Notes: generated by a model not told the origin, from the sequence alone. A stretch of 64,000 bases of DNA from Rapana venosa (GCA_028751875.1 CM054159.1:5147719-5211718); one strand, 5' to 3'; shown: positions 45,076-55,515, counted from the stretch's first letter. Numbers and translations: made by a program.

Positions 45076-45324
45076 TGGGACTTCCTGTCTCCCTCTCTTT
45101 TTGTTAATGGAAAAAAAGTTGCTTCTTTTAAACTCCCGGTTGTTTGATTTTTGTTGTTGTTTGATTTTTGTTGTTCTTGTTTGATTTTTGGGGTCATCAT
45201 TTTTTAAAGACTTTCTTTCTGTATGTATTTCTCGCTGTTTGTTGCTTGCTATGTGGATTTTCAACTGTTATTGTAAGTTATTGTTTTGCATGCATTGGTC
45301 ATCATGGCAATATCAGCAGTCGCA
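45076..45324. other. Unassigned
   Basis: No gene seen; contains two TTTGATTTTTGTTGTT words about 20 bases apart. Confidence 0.45.
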
Positions 45325-45552
<228 letters not shown>

Positions 45553-45727
45553 GTAAAGTAAACGCGTGCATGTATGCCCACGCAAGTGTGTGTTTTAAAT
45601 GCTACTGTTCAGAAAGAATACAAATAGTCATATCCAATAAGTAAATCGATACTGTGGACCTCTGTGTGATTTTGTCGGTGGTCCATATCTTGCTCACATC
45701 AACAGTCTACATATCTTATCAATGGTA

Positions 45728-45960
45728 TCGTCCTTCGGATGAGACTATAAACCCAGGCCCCGTGTGCGAACGCTCGCAGAACATCTTGCGCACACGTTAA
45801 ATCCTGTTCCGCTTTTCATACGAGTAGGCCATGGTGTGCCGGTGGGAACAGATGCCAGAATTTACAAAACCGCATACACACGGGGACTGGATGTAAAAAA
45901 AGCACATGAGTGCTTATTCCATTATCCTCGATATAAAAGAATAAATACATAAATAAATAA
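45728..45960 (+). mobile_element. SINE-A tail module, headless
   Basis: Starts at TCCTTCGGATGAGACTATAA, complete to ATATAAAAGAATAAATACAT. The same start point is used at 15207 and 46418. Confidence 0.87.
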
Positions 45961-46215
45961 ATATCTCACCCTTCCACTTAATTCATGTGCTTACAAATAC
46001 CTACATTCAACCAATCCACTGTTGGCCGTGGCTCTTTCTCTGTTTCTGGTCCATTAATCTGGAATGACCCCCCTCTCTCCTTTCGCCAAAAGCCTACTTA
46101 CATACACTTTTAAATCCAGCCTCAAGACACATTTATTTCGAACCTAAGATTTTCCCCAATCATGTCATCTCATTTCTGTCCTTGCCCTCAACAGCCAAAC
46201 CCCCATCACCCTTCC
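45961..46215 (+). mobile_element. L2-like LINE ORF end and 3' UTR start
   Basis: Degenerate coding end: CCACTGTTGGCCG, TTTCTCTGTTTCTGGTCCAT and AATCTGGAATGA correspond to the STIGRLSFSISGPSIWND segment of the 62.4-kb element. AAATCCAGCCTCAAGACACA and TTTATTTCGAACC correspond to the ORF end. A (GT)n tract (46220-46290) follows. Confidence 0.72.
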
Positions 46216-46300
46216 AAAGTGCACAACCTCTGTGTGTGTGTGTGTATGTGTGTGTGTGTGTGCGCGTGCGTGCGTGCGTGCGTGTGCGTGCTTATGAGAA

Positions 46301-46420
46301 GGAAGGTGGCAGGATGGTTAAGACTTTTGCCTGCCAACAAGTAAACCGTGAGGTTCTGGGTTCGATTCCTAGCCTCGCCCTTTCTTACCAATTTGACCAA
46401 AAAATCGAACTGAATGTCAA
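46301..46420 (+). mobile_element. SINE-D head: tRNA-like with long variable arm
   Basis: GGTGGCAGGATGGTTAAG (A-box region), then a CTGCCAACAAGTAAACCGTG stretch and GTTCTG. A canonical B box, GGTTCGATTCC, lies at 46359-46369. The spacing and long arm recall class II tRNAs (Leu/Ser). It runs directly into the SINE-A-type tail module at 46418. Confidence 0.75.
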
Positions 46421-46640
46421 AGTCCTTCGGATGAGACTATAAACCGAGGCCCCGTGTGCGAACGCATGCAGAACATCTTGCGCACACCTTAAATCCTGTT
46501 CCGCTTTTCGTAAGAGTAGGCCATTGTGTGCCGGTGGGAACAGATGACAAAATTTACAAAACCTCATACACACGGGCACTGGATGTAAAAAAGCACATGA
46601 GTGCTTATTCCATTATCCTCGATCTAAAAGAATAAATACA
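46418..46640 (+). mobile_element. Tail module joined to SINE-D head
   Basis: From GTCCTTCGGATGAGACTATA to GAATAAATACATAAATAA, nearly identical to 45728-45960 but attached to a different head. Confidence 0.85.
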
Positions 46641-46840
46641 TAAATAAATAAATATCTCACACTTCCACTCAATTCATGTGCTTACAAATACCTAGATTTA
46701 ACCAGTCCACTGTTGGCCGTCGCTCTTTCTCTGTTTCTGGTCCATCAATCTGGAACTACCCCTCTCTCTCCATACACACGGGGACTGGATGTAAAAAAAG
46801 CACATGAGTGCTTATTCCATTATCCTCGATATACAAAAAA
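46641..46840 (+). repeat. Second L2 ORF-end piece plus SINE tail fragment
   Basis: 46641-46768 repeats 45961-46100 (CACTTCCACTCAATTCATG, CCACTGTTGGCCGTCGCTC). 46769-46840 is the last 70 bp of the SINE tail. Together with 45728-46105 this shows a tandem duplication of about 690-bp period. Confidence 0.78.
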
Positions 46841-46844
46841 AAAG

Positions 46845-46935
46845 TAATCTGAACACTTTGATTTGTTGCTTTACAAGATTCAACGCTATATAAATTCCAT
46901 ACATTATTATTATTATTATTTTATTATTATTATTG

Positions 46936-46985
<50 letters not shown>

Positions 46986-47196
46986 CATTTGAATTTGTAA
47001 AAGCTATTAATTGTAACTTGTTGCATGTGTTAGAGTAGGATGAATGCAAGCGCTTTGATTTGTTTTTGCAAGTTATAGCGCTATGTAAGTTCTATTTATT
47101 ATTATCATTATTTTTATTAATATTATTATTATTATCATCATCATCCTTATTATTATTGTTATTATTATTATCATTATTATTATTACTATTATACCG
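46845..47196 (+). mobile_element. Two L2-like 3' ends with (ATT)n tails
   Basis: 46845-46985: CACTTTGATTTGTTGC, then ACGCTATATAAATTCCAT and ATT repeats. 47040-47196: GCGCTTTGATTTGTTTTTGC, then TTATAGCGCTATGTAAGTTC and ATT/ATC repeats. They are in the same orientation, about 190 bp apart. Confidence 0.82.
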
Positions 47197-47815
47197 TAGT
47201 CCCGTCGACTTTGGGTGTGTACCAAGAAAGATTTTGCAGCCAAAAGTGGTCTCTGTCACTTTTCAAATATCTGTGATTTTTCTTTCTTTCTGACACTGCT
47301 GAACCGACAAATCTAATAGCTCGTATGGATAGTGTCATCACGTTTATGTATGGTATTGCTTTCCACTAAAAGAAAACTTTATAATAATTATAATAAGGAG
47401 TAAAGTAAAACAAAGCACATGAAAACAGCAGCAAAACTTTTAACCCACCCACCCAAAATAAAAAGGTATTGGCGTGTATGTTTTTTTCCATTTGCCAATA
47501 TGTTCACCTCTATGCTGTGTAGAGATAACTTCTGTGAGAAAGAAGCAACGGAAATAAATATAAACACACGCGTCTGCGCTTTCATCCATATCACAAAAAA
47601 CCTTGTCGAAAATGCCTATTGTTCTGCAGTGTTATCCAAAGTGTAGTTGTTTTTTATTAAATCCTCTGCATTTACGTTGATGACGTTGAGTATTCCTCAA
47701 AGACTTGGAATATAAAGACGTCATACAAACAAGTATTTCAAAACACTAGAGCTGACAACAACAACAACAACAACAAAAACAAAATACCAGTCATTTGTAA
47801 CTTAGACTCAATAGT
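47197..47815. other. Unassigned AT-rich DNA
   Basis: No gene seen. CAA repeats at 47756-47780. 47580-47720 may be a decayed continuation of the unit-U relative that follows. Confidence 0.45.
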
Positions 47816-49250
47816 GAATTAAAATTCTATTGCTGGTTGGTGCAGATGGAGGAGGGGGTGAGGAGCGGGGAGGGGGAGGGAAGGAGTTGGGGGGGGGGGG
47901 AAGAAGGGGTAGGAGGAAATGGAAGCAATCGATTTGCAAATACCGTGTCCTGGGCAATTTTAATCTCCGCTGTGATGCATTGCTTCCACATTCAGCTGAG
48001 GTATTAGGCTTCAGAACAGAAAAGGACGGAAGAAGAGTAGGCGTGCACGGGGTAATTGTGCGAGAGAGAGAGAGAGGGAGAGAGAGAGGGGGGAAGAGAG
48101 AGAAAGAGAAAGAGAGAGAGGGAGGGAGAGAAGAGGAGAGAGAGAGAGGGAGGGAGGAGAGAGGAGAGAGAGAGGGAAGGAGAGAGAGAGGGAGGGAGAG
48201 AGGAGAGAGAGAGAGAGGGGGGGGAGAGAGAGGAGGAGAGAGAGGGAGAGAGAGAGAGGAGGGGGTGGGAGAGAGGGAGGGGAGAGAGAGAGGGGAGAGA
48301 GAGAGAGAGAGAGGGGTGGGAGAGGGAGGAGGTGGGAGGAGAGAGGGGGAGAGGAGGGAGGGGAGAGGGGAGGAGAGGGAAGGAGAGGGAGGGAGAGGAG
48401 GAGGGGAGAGAGAGGAGGGAGAGAGAGAGGGGGAGAGGGGAGAGGGGAGAGAGGGAGAGGAGGGGGAGAGGAGGAGGAGGGGAGAGGGAGGGGATAGAGA
48501 GGGGAGTAGAGGAGAGGGGAGAGGGAGAGAGGGAGAGAGAGGGGGGAGGAGAGGAAGGGAGGAAAGAGGGAGAGAGAGGGAGAGGGAGGAAGAGAGGAGA
48601 GAGAGGGTGAGAGAGAGGGAGAGAGGGAGAGGGAGGGATGAGAGAGGGATGAGAGAGGGGGAGAGAGGGAGAGGGAGAGAGAGAGAGGGGGAGAGAGAGA
48701 GGGAGAGAGAGAGGAGGGGGAGAGAAGAGAGGGAGAGAGGGAGAGAGAGAGGAGGGAGGAGGAGAGAGGGAGGGAGAGAGAGAGTGTGAGAGAGAGGGAG
48801 AGAGAAGAAGGAGAGAGAGAGGGATAGAGAGAGGGGAAAGAGAGGAAGAGGAGAGAGAGAGGGAGAGAGGAGAGAGAGGGAGAGAGAGGGAGAGAGAGAG
48901 GTGGATGGAGAGAGAGAGAGGGAGAGGGGAGAGAGAGAGTGGAGAGAGGTGAGAGAGAGAAGGGAGAGAGGGGGAGAGAGAGAGAGAGGGAGGAGAGAGG
49001 AGGAGAGAGAGGGAGAGAGAGAGGGAGAGAGAGGTGGAGGGAGGAGAGAGAGGAGAGAGGGAGAGGGAGAGAGAGAGAGGGGAGTAGAGAGAGGGAGAGG
49101 GGGAGGAGAGAAGGGATGGAGGATGCGTAGCGGCGGAGAGGGGACGAGGGGGGTGGAGAGCGTTTTTTTTTCTTACTTTCTTTTGTTTATGGCCTAGCCA
49201 GCAAATAACCCATAATCCAGGCAACTCTGCCGTTGATAGGAAATCGATGG
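47816..49250 (+). repeat. Remote copy of part of unit U, expanded by 1.1 kb of GA
   Basis: 47816-48055 aligns with 30780-30962 of U1: CGTGTCCTGG, CAATTTTAATCTCCGC, CACATT-AGCTGAGGT and GTAGAGTAGGCGTG are all in order. 48060-49155 is a GA/GGGAGA tract where U has 90 bp or less. 49165-49250 aligns with the sequence after the GA tract (TTGTTTA-G-CCTTGCC, CAGGCTAACTC). The purine-only strand yields Glu/Arg/Gly frames on plus and Leu/Ser/Pro frames on minus, which I reject. Confidence 0.82.
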
Positions 49251-49317
49251 TGGTATCAACAATCAATTACTCAATCAATCACCAATCTCTCTCTAAATGC
49301 ATGTACTAATTCATATA

Positions 49318-49510
49318 ATATACATGTACATGTACATGTATGTATATATATAAAGTTATATATATGTATATATATTAAAGATATATATATGTAATTATTA
49401 TTATATATATATATATATATATATACATTATAAAGAAAGAGCGACGAGAGAGAGAGGAGAGAGGAGAGAGGAGAGAGAGCAGACGAGAGGAGAGAGAGAG
49501 AGCTTCTAAA
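49318..49510. repeat. (AT)n/(TATG)n and GAGA tract
   Basis: ATACATGTACATGTACATG palindromic repeats, then ATATAT tracts to about 49428, then a GAGAG tract to 49500. Confidence 0.9.
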
Positions 49511-49804
49511 AGCAAAACACAAGAAAGAAAAAAAGCCCTGTGATGACGTACTTTTTTCAAGACAATAAGTTTTGCAATCAAAAAAACTGACAAAATATGA
49601 CTTTTCAAAAAAATGTTAAAAAACCCCAACACAACCCCAAAGTTTCCAAATGTGTTGTCCGGTTGAATAATTATTACGCCATAACATCTTTATGTAACCT
49701 ACAGTAATATGTTTTTTCCCCTTCACATCAAACATGACACAGCAGTCAAGTAACAGGCATTCGAAGGCTATGCCTTCATCACAAGTCAAACACCAAACCT
49801 AATA
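49511..49804. other. Unassigned AT-rich DNA
   Basis: No gene seen. Confidence 0.5.
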
Positions 49805-50124
49805 ATCCATTTACCTTCACCTTCACCTATCCCGTTGTCTAGTAGACCGTTGGGGCACCACTGAAGACTTTGCAGCCAGCTTCCTCCATTCCTCGTGGTT
49901 CTCAGCTTTCCACAGAAAGTCGTTCAAGGCCATCTTCGTTAGAAGAAGAATTGCGAAGAAGAATGCGAAGAATTGCGAAGAAGAATGCGAAGAAGAAGAA
50001 TGCGAAGAATGCGAATGCAAAGAAGAATGCGAAGAAGAATGCGAAGAAGAAGAAGAAGAAGAAGAAGAAGAAGAAGAAGAAGAAGAAGAAGAAGAAGAAG
50101 AAGAAGAAGAAGAAGAAGAAGAAG

Positions 50125-50172
<48 letters not shown>

Positions 50173-50250
50173 TCTCCAAAAAGTTTTTCCATCGTTTTAT
50201 TTTTTTCTGTCTGCATTTTCATCTCCATCCTTGTACTGTTTACGCTTGTC
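49805..50250 (-). pseudogene. RTE-like ORF2 C-terminus split by a GAA/AAC microsatellite
   Basis: Minus-strand reading: the 50172-50250 part gives a TVQG-like and QKKIKRWKN segment. The 49811-49935 part gives LNDFLWKAENHEEWRKLAA, then KSSVVPQRSTRQRDR and a stop, the natural end of this protein family. Between them lies the 230-bp trinucleotide array at 49941-50171, replacing roughly ten to fifteen codons. Confidence 0.78.
49941..50171. repeat. (GAA)n with TTGCGAAGAA variants, then (CAA)n
   Basis: Starts GAAGAAGAATTGCGAAGAAG, has GAATGCGAAG variants to about 50045, pure GAA to 50125, then CAA to 50170. Confidence 0.96.
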
Positions 50251-50324
50251 AACAAAAACGAATGTTCATTAAGGTATAGGTGGCCAGTATGCTACTTATT
50301 AAGACAGCCGTCTGGTTTCTATCA

Positions 50325-50405
50325 TTTAAGCGCTTTGATTTGTCTCCGCAAGATATAACGCTATATATTCCATGTATTTTATTTATTATTATTATTATTA
50401 TTATT

Positions 50406-50470
<65 letters not shown>

Positions 50471-50532
50471 TATTATTATTATTATTATTATTATCATCAT
50501 CATCATCATCATCATCATTATTTTTTAAAAAT

Positions 50533-50630
<98 letters not shown>

Positions 50631-50662
50631 TATTATTATTATTATTATTATCGTTATTATAA
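50325..50662 (+). mobile_element. L2-like 3' end followed by long (ATT)n/(ATC)n tract
   Basis: AAGCGCTTTGATTTGTCTCC, then CAAGATATAACGCTATATA is the L2 end. The tail has expanded into about 270 bp of ATT and ATC repeats (50383-50658). Confidence 0.88.
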
Positions 50663-50814
50663 TTATGCATGCAAAAAAGAAAGGTTTTTTTTTTATAGAT
50701 ATGGGCAGATGTTACAAAGGTTTATTGTCGATTCAAGTGTTTGTTGTATCTTTTGCCAGAGATCTTTTGATTTAAAGTTATATTTAGAATCTCAGATCAA
50801 TAATTATATTCCCC

Positions 50815-51015
50815 TCGAAGGGATGCCACGTGGCCTGTCAATATAAAATACCATCCCAACCTTCTGGAAATTATGTGCTAGGAATTCCCTCTTTTCTATC
50901 CCTCTCTTTGTTTCTACCTCGTTCCTTTTCTTCCTGTCACCTCCTTCTTGTTTGTTTTCTGCCTTCTTGGTCCGTTCTCCTGGCCTTTTTTTTCTTAGAA
51001 AAACTTAAAGATAAC
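50815..51015 (+). repeat. Segment P, copy 2
   Basis: Paralogue of 13119-13317, again to the left of a GAA array (gap of about 110 bp). Confidence 0.75.
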
Positions 51016-51127
51016 ACTTCTCTTCCACGCCAAAGCCGGAATCGCCGGGCCTGACTTGTCAGGCGCTTATCGGCAGCGCAATGTAGTTTTGCTCATACGA
51101 CAGACCATAATATTTACTGTCTGAGGG

Positions 51128-51415
51128 TTTGAAGAATTTGAAGAATTTGAAGAAAAATTGCGAAGTATTGCGAAGAAGAAGAAGAATGCGAAGAAGAAGA
51201 ATTAATGCGCAGAATGCGATGAGTTGCGAAGAAGAAGAAGAAGAAGAAGAAGAAGAAGAAGAAGAAGAAGAAGAAGAAGAAGAAGAAGAAGAAGAAGAAG
51301 AAGAAGAGAAGAAGAAGAAGAATTGCGAAGAATTGCAAAGAATGCGAAGAATTGCGAAGAAGAATTGCTAAGAATTGCGAAGAAGAATTGCTAAGAATTG
51401 CGAAGAAGAATAAGA
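51128..51415. repeat. (GAA)n array with TTGCGAAGAA variants
   Basis: GAATTTGAAGAATTTGAAG start, pure GAA at 51228-51322, then GAATTGCGAAGAATTGC variants up to the minisatellite. Confidence 0.96.
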
Positions 51416-51419
51416 AGTC

Positions 51420-53962
51420 ATGGCGCTTTTGGAAAGTCAGCCAACAATCTTGCTGTGGAAAGTCAGCCAACAATCTTGCTGTGGAAAGTCAGCCCACAAT
51501 CTTTCTGTGGGAAGTCAGCCAACAATCTTGCTGTGGGAAGTCAGCCAACAATCTTGCTGTGGGAAGTCAGCCAACAATCTTGCTGTGGGAAGTCAGCCCA
51601 CAATCTTTCTGTGGGAAGTCAGCCAACAATCTTGCTCAGGGAAGTCAGCCAACAATCTTGCTGTGGGAAGTCAGCCAACAATCTTGCTGTGGAAAGTCAG
51701 CCCACAATCTTTCTGTGGGAAGTCAGCCAACAATCTTGCTCAGGGAAGTCAGCCAACAATCTTGCTGTGGGAAGTCAGCCAACAATCTTGCTGTGGGAAG
51801 TCAGCCAGCCAACAATCTTGCTGTGGGAAGTCAGCCAACAATCTTTCTGTGGGAAGTCAGCCAACAATCTTGCTGTGGGAAGTCAGCCCACAATCTTGCT
51901 GTGGGAAGTCAGCCCACAATCTTGCTGTGGAAAGTCAGCCCACAATCTTTCTGTGGGAAGTCAGCCAACAATCTTGCTGTGGGAAGTCAGCCAACAATCT
52001 TGCTCAGGGAAGTCAGCCCACAATCTTTCTGTGGGAAGTCAGCCAACAATCTTGCTGTGGGAAGTCAGCCCACAATCTTTCTGTGGGAAGTCAGCCAACA
52101 ATCTTGCTGTGGGAAGTCAGCCAACAATCTTGCTGTGGGAAGTCAGCCAGCCAACAATCTTGCTGTGGGAAGTCAGCCCACAATCTTGCTGTGGGAAGTC
52201 AATCAGCCAACAATCTTGCTGTGGGAAGTCAGCCAACAATCTTGCTGTGGAAAGTCAGCCCACAATCTTTCTGTGGGAAGTCAGCCAACAATCTTGCTGT
52301 GGGAAGTCAGCCCACAATCTTGCTGTGGGAAGTCAGTCAGCCAACAATCTTGCTGTGGGAAGTCAGCCAACATTCTTGCTGTGGGAAGTCAGCCAACAAT
52401 CTTGCTGTGGGAAGTCAGCCCACAATCTTGCTGTGGGAAGTCAGCCAACAATCTTGCTGTGGGAAGTCAGCCAACAATCTTGCTGTGGGAAGTCAGCCCA
52501 CAATCTTGCTGTGGGAAGTCAGCCCACAATCTTGCTGTGGAAAGTCAGCCCACAATCTTTCTGTGGGAAGTCAGCCCACAATCTTGCTGTGGGAAGTCAG
52601 CCAACATTCTTGCTGTGGGAAGTCAGCCAACATTCTTGCTGTGGGAAGTCAGCCAACAATCTTGCTGTGGGAAGTCAGCCAACAATCTTGCTGTGGGAAG
52701 TCAGCCAACAATCTTGCTGTGGGAAGTCAGCCAACAATCTTGCTGTGGGAAGTCAGCCCACAATCTTGCTGTGGGAAGTCAGCCCACAATCTTGCTGTGG
52801 AAAGTCAGCCCACAATCTTTCTGTGGGAAGTCAGCCAGCCAACAATCTTGCTGTGGGAAGTCAGCCAGCCCACAATCTTGCTGTGGGAAGTCAGCCAGCC
52901 AACAATCTTGCTGTGGAAAGTCAGCCAGCCAACAATCTTGCTGTGGGAAATCAGCCCACAATCTTGCTGCGGGAAGTCAGCCAACAATCTTGCTATGGAA
53001 AGTCAGCCAACAATCTTGCTATGGAAAGTCAGCCAACAATCTTGCTCAGGGAAGTCAGCCCACAATCTTGCTGTGGGAAGTCAGCCAACAATCTTGCTGT
53101 GGGAAGTCAGCCAACCAACAATCTTGCTGTGGGAAGCCAGCCAACAATCTTGCTGTGGGAAGTCAACCAGCCAACAATCTTGCTGTGGGAAGCCAGCCAA
53201 CAATCTTGCTGTGGGAAGTCAGCCAACAATATTGCTGTGGGAAATCAGCCCACAATCTTTCTGTGGGAAGTCAGCCCACAATCTTGCTGTGGGAAGTCAG
53301 CCAACAATCTTGCTGTGGGAAGTCAGCCAGCCAACAATCTTGCTGTGGAAAATCAGCCCACAATCTTTCTGTGGGAAGTCAGCCAGCCAACAATCTTGCT
53401 GTGGGAAGTCAGCCAACAATCTTTCTGTGGGAAGTCAGCCAGCCAACAATCTTGCTGTGGGAAGCCAGCCAACAATCTTGCTGTGGGAAGTCAGCCAACA
53501 ATCTTGCTGTGGGAAATCAGCCCACAATCTTGCTGTGGGAAGTGAATCAGCCAACAATCTTGCTGTGGGAAGTCAGCCCACAATCTTGCTGTGGGAAATC
53601 AGCCAACAATCTTGCTGTGGGAAGTCAGCCAACAATCTTGCTGTGGGAAGTCAGCCCACAATCTTTCTGTGGGAAGTCAATCAGCCAACAATCTTGCTGT
53701 GGGAAGTCAGCCAACAATCTTGCTGTGGGAAATCAGCCAACAATCTTTCTGTGGGAAGTCAGCCAACAATCTTGCTGTGGGAAGTCAGCCCACAATCTTT
53801 CTGTGGGAAGTCAATCAGCCAACAATCTTGCTGTGGGAAGTCAGCCAACAATCTTGCTCAGGGAAGTCAGCCCACAATCTTTCTGTGGGAAGTCAATCAG
53901 CCAACAATCTTGCTGTGGGAAATCAGCCAACAATCTTGCTGTGGGAAGTCAGCCAAAAACAT
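51420..53962 (+). repeat. 26-bp minisatellite, about 97 copies
   Basis: The unit has GGGAAGTCAGCC followed by AACAATCTTGCTGT, 26 bp in all. Variants: CCCACAATC for CCAACAATC, CTTTCTG for CTTGCTG, GGAAAG for GGGAAG, CTCAGGG for CTGTGGG, and a 4-bp insertion giving CAGCCAGCC. Variants are arranged non-randomly: a three-unit block (CCCAC, CCCAC with GGAAAG, CCCAC with CTTTCTG) recurs near 51884, 52494 and 52754. CAGCCAGCC units cluster at 52829-52930. No unit frame contains a stop, and 26 is not a multiple of three. All three plus frames are therefore open for more than 700 codons and cycle through the same 26-residue peptide. I annotate it as a repeat, not a gene. Confidence 0.96.
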
Positions 53963-54242
53963 TGTTGTCTTGCATATCAACGTGACGTGAAAACTAGGCG
54001 TGAATGTCTTTGATATTTGTAGAGCGGTGAATAGATCATGAAATGTTTTAAAGCATGGGGTTAGTTGATATTTACCCTGGCAAAGCCCATTCAAGGGCAG
54101 AAAGGGTTGCTTTAAAAAATAGACAGATAGACAAACAGACAGAAACATACAGAGACATACAGAGGCAGGCAGAGAGGAGAGGAGGAGCACTTTAAGTTTA
54201 TTCCGAAGGGGTTGCAATTTCAAGATACATGCTCAATGTTCC
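53963..54242. other. Spacer between minisatellites
   Basis: Unassigned, with ACAGACAGA repeats at 54120-54180. 54186-54242 (GAAGGGGTTGCAATTTCAAG) is matched by 55452-55510 on the far side of the next minisatellite. Confidence 0.6.
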
Positions 54243-55012
54243 AGACAAACAAACAGACTGACAGACAGAGACAGCCAGACAACCAGACAACCAGCCAGAC
54301 TGACAGACAGAGACAGCCAGACAGCCAGCCAGCAAGACTGACAGACAGAGACAGCCAGACAGCAAGACTGACAGAGACAGCCAGACAGCCAGCCAGACTG
54401 ACAGACAGAGACAGCCAGACAGCCAGCCAGACTGACAGACAGAGACAGCCAGACAACCAGCAAGACTGACAGACAGAGACAGCCAGACAGCCAGCCAGAC
54501 TGACAGACAGAGACAGCCAGACAACCAGCCAGACTGACAGACAGAGACAGCCAGACAGCCAGCCAGACTGACAGACAGAGACAGCCAGACAACCAGCCAG
54601 ACTGACAGACAGAGACAGCCAGACAACCAGCCAGACTGACAGACAGAGACAGCCAGACACCCAGCCAGACTGACAGACAGAGACAGCCAGACACCCAGCC
54701 AGACTGACAGACAGAGACAGCCAGCCAGCCAACCAGCCAGACTGACAGACAGAGACAGCCAGACAGCCAGCCAGCCAGACTGACAGACAGAGACAGCCAG
54801 ACAGCCAAACAGCCAGCCAGCCAGACTGACAGACAGAGACAGCCAGACAGCCAGACTGACAGACAGAGACAGCCAGACAGCCAGCCAGCCAGACTGACAG
54901 ACAGAGACAGCCAGACAGCCAGCCAGACTGACAGACAGAGACAGCCAGACACCCAGCCAGCCAGACTGAAAGACAGAGACAGCCAGACACCCATCCAGCC
55001 AGCCTGTCTGGC
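54243..55012 (-). repeat. 34-bp minisatellite (CAGCCAGACTGACAGACAGA type)
   Basis: About 21-22 units of GACAGAGACAGCCAGACAGCCAG-like sequence with 4-bp length variation (CAGC/CAAC insertions). Minus-strand frames are open and read LSLSVSLAGCLAV repeatedly; I treat these as artefacts of repetition. Confidence 0.95.
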
Positions 55013-55250
55013 TCTCTTAGGATGAGACTATAAACCGAGGTGCCGTGGTCGAACGCATGCAGAACATCTTGCGCACACGTTAAATCATGTTCCGCTTTTC
55101 GGAAGAGTAGGCCATTGTGTGCCAGTGGAAACAGATGACAAAATTTACAAAACCGCATACACACGGGGACAGGATGTAAAAAAAAACACCCACATGAGTG
55201 CTTATTCCATTATCCTCGATATAAAAGAATAAATAAATTAAAATTTTAAA
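55013..55250 (+). mobile_element. SINE-A tail module, headless
   Basis: Starts TTAGGATGAGACTATAAACC directly at the end of the minisatellite and is complete to ATATAAAAGAATAAATAAAT. Confidence 0.86.
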
Positions 55251-55255
55251 AAACT

Positions 55256-55281
55256 CCACATGCACACACGCATACACGAAT

Positions 55282-55337
<56 letters not shown>

Positions 55338-55346
55338 CACACACAC

Positions 55347-55400
<54 letters not shown>

Positions 55401-55405
55401 CACAC
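55256..55405. repeat. (CA)n microsatellite
   Basis: About 60 CA repeats with few interruptions. Confidence 0.97.
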
Positions 55406-55451
55406 ATCACACACCGACAGAGAGTCAGAGACAGACAGGGAAGAGAGGAGG

Positions 55452-55515
55452 AGACGTTCAATTTTGCCGGGAAGGGGGTTGGCATTTCAAGGTACATGCA
55501 CAAGGTTCCAGCTGA
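55452..55515 (-). repeat. Right-hand partner of 54186-54242
   Basis: Direct repeat of about 58 bp. The minus-strand translations share GTL-MYLE--TP. It may be a duplicated flank or a short coding relic. Confidence 0.6.

Noticed and set aside
48004..49266. 420-codon minus-strand and 319-codon plus-strand frames
   Set aside because: They are translations of a GA-only tract (Ser/Leu/Pro and Glu/Arg/Gly) with no complexity.
51352..53990. Overlapping 877-, 856- and 715-codon plus-strand frames that look like a repeat protein
   Set aside because: All three frames are open only because a stop-free 26-bp unit is repeated. There is no ATG context, unique domain or codon signal to prefer one frame.
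54220..55164. 314-codon minus-strand Cys/Leu/Val/Ser frame
   Set aside because: Product of the 34-bp minisatellite; several frames are open together and the ends run into a SINE.
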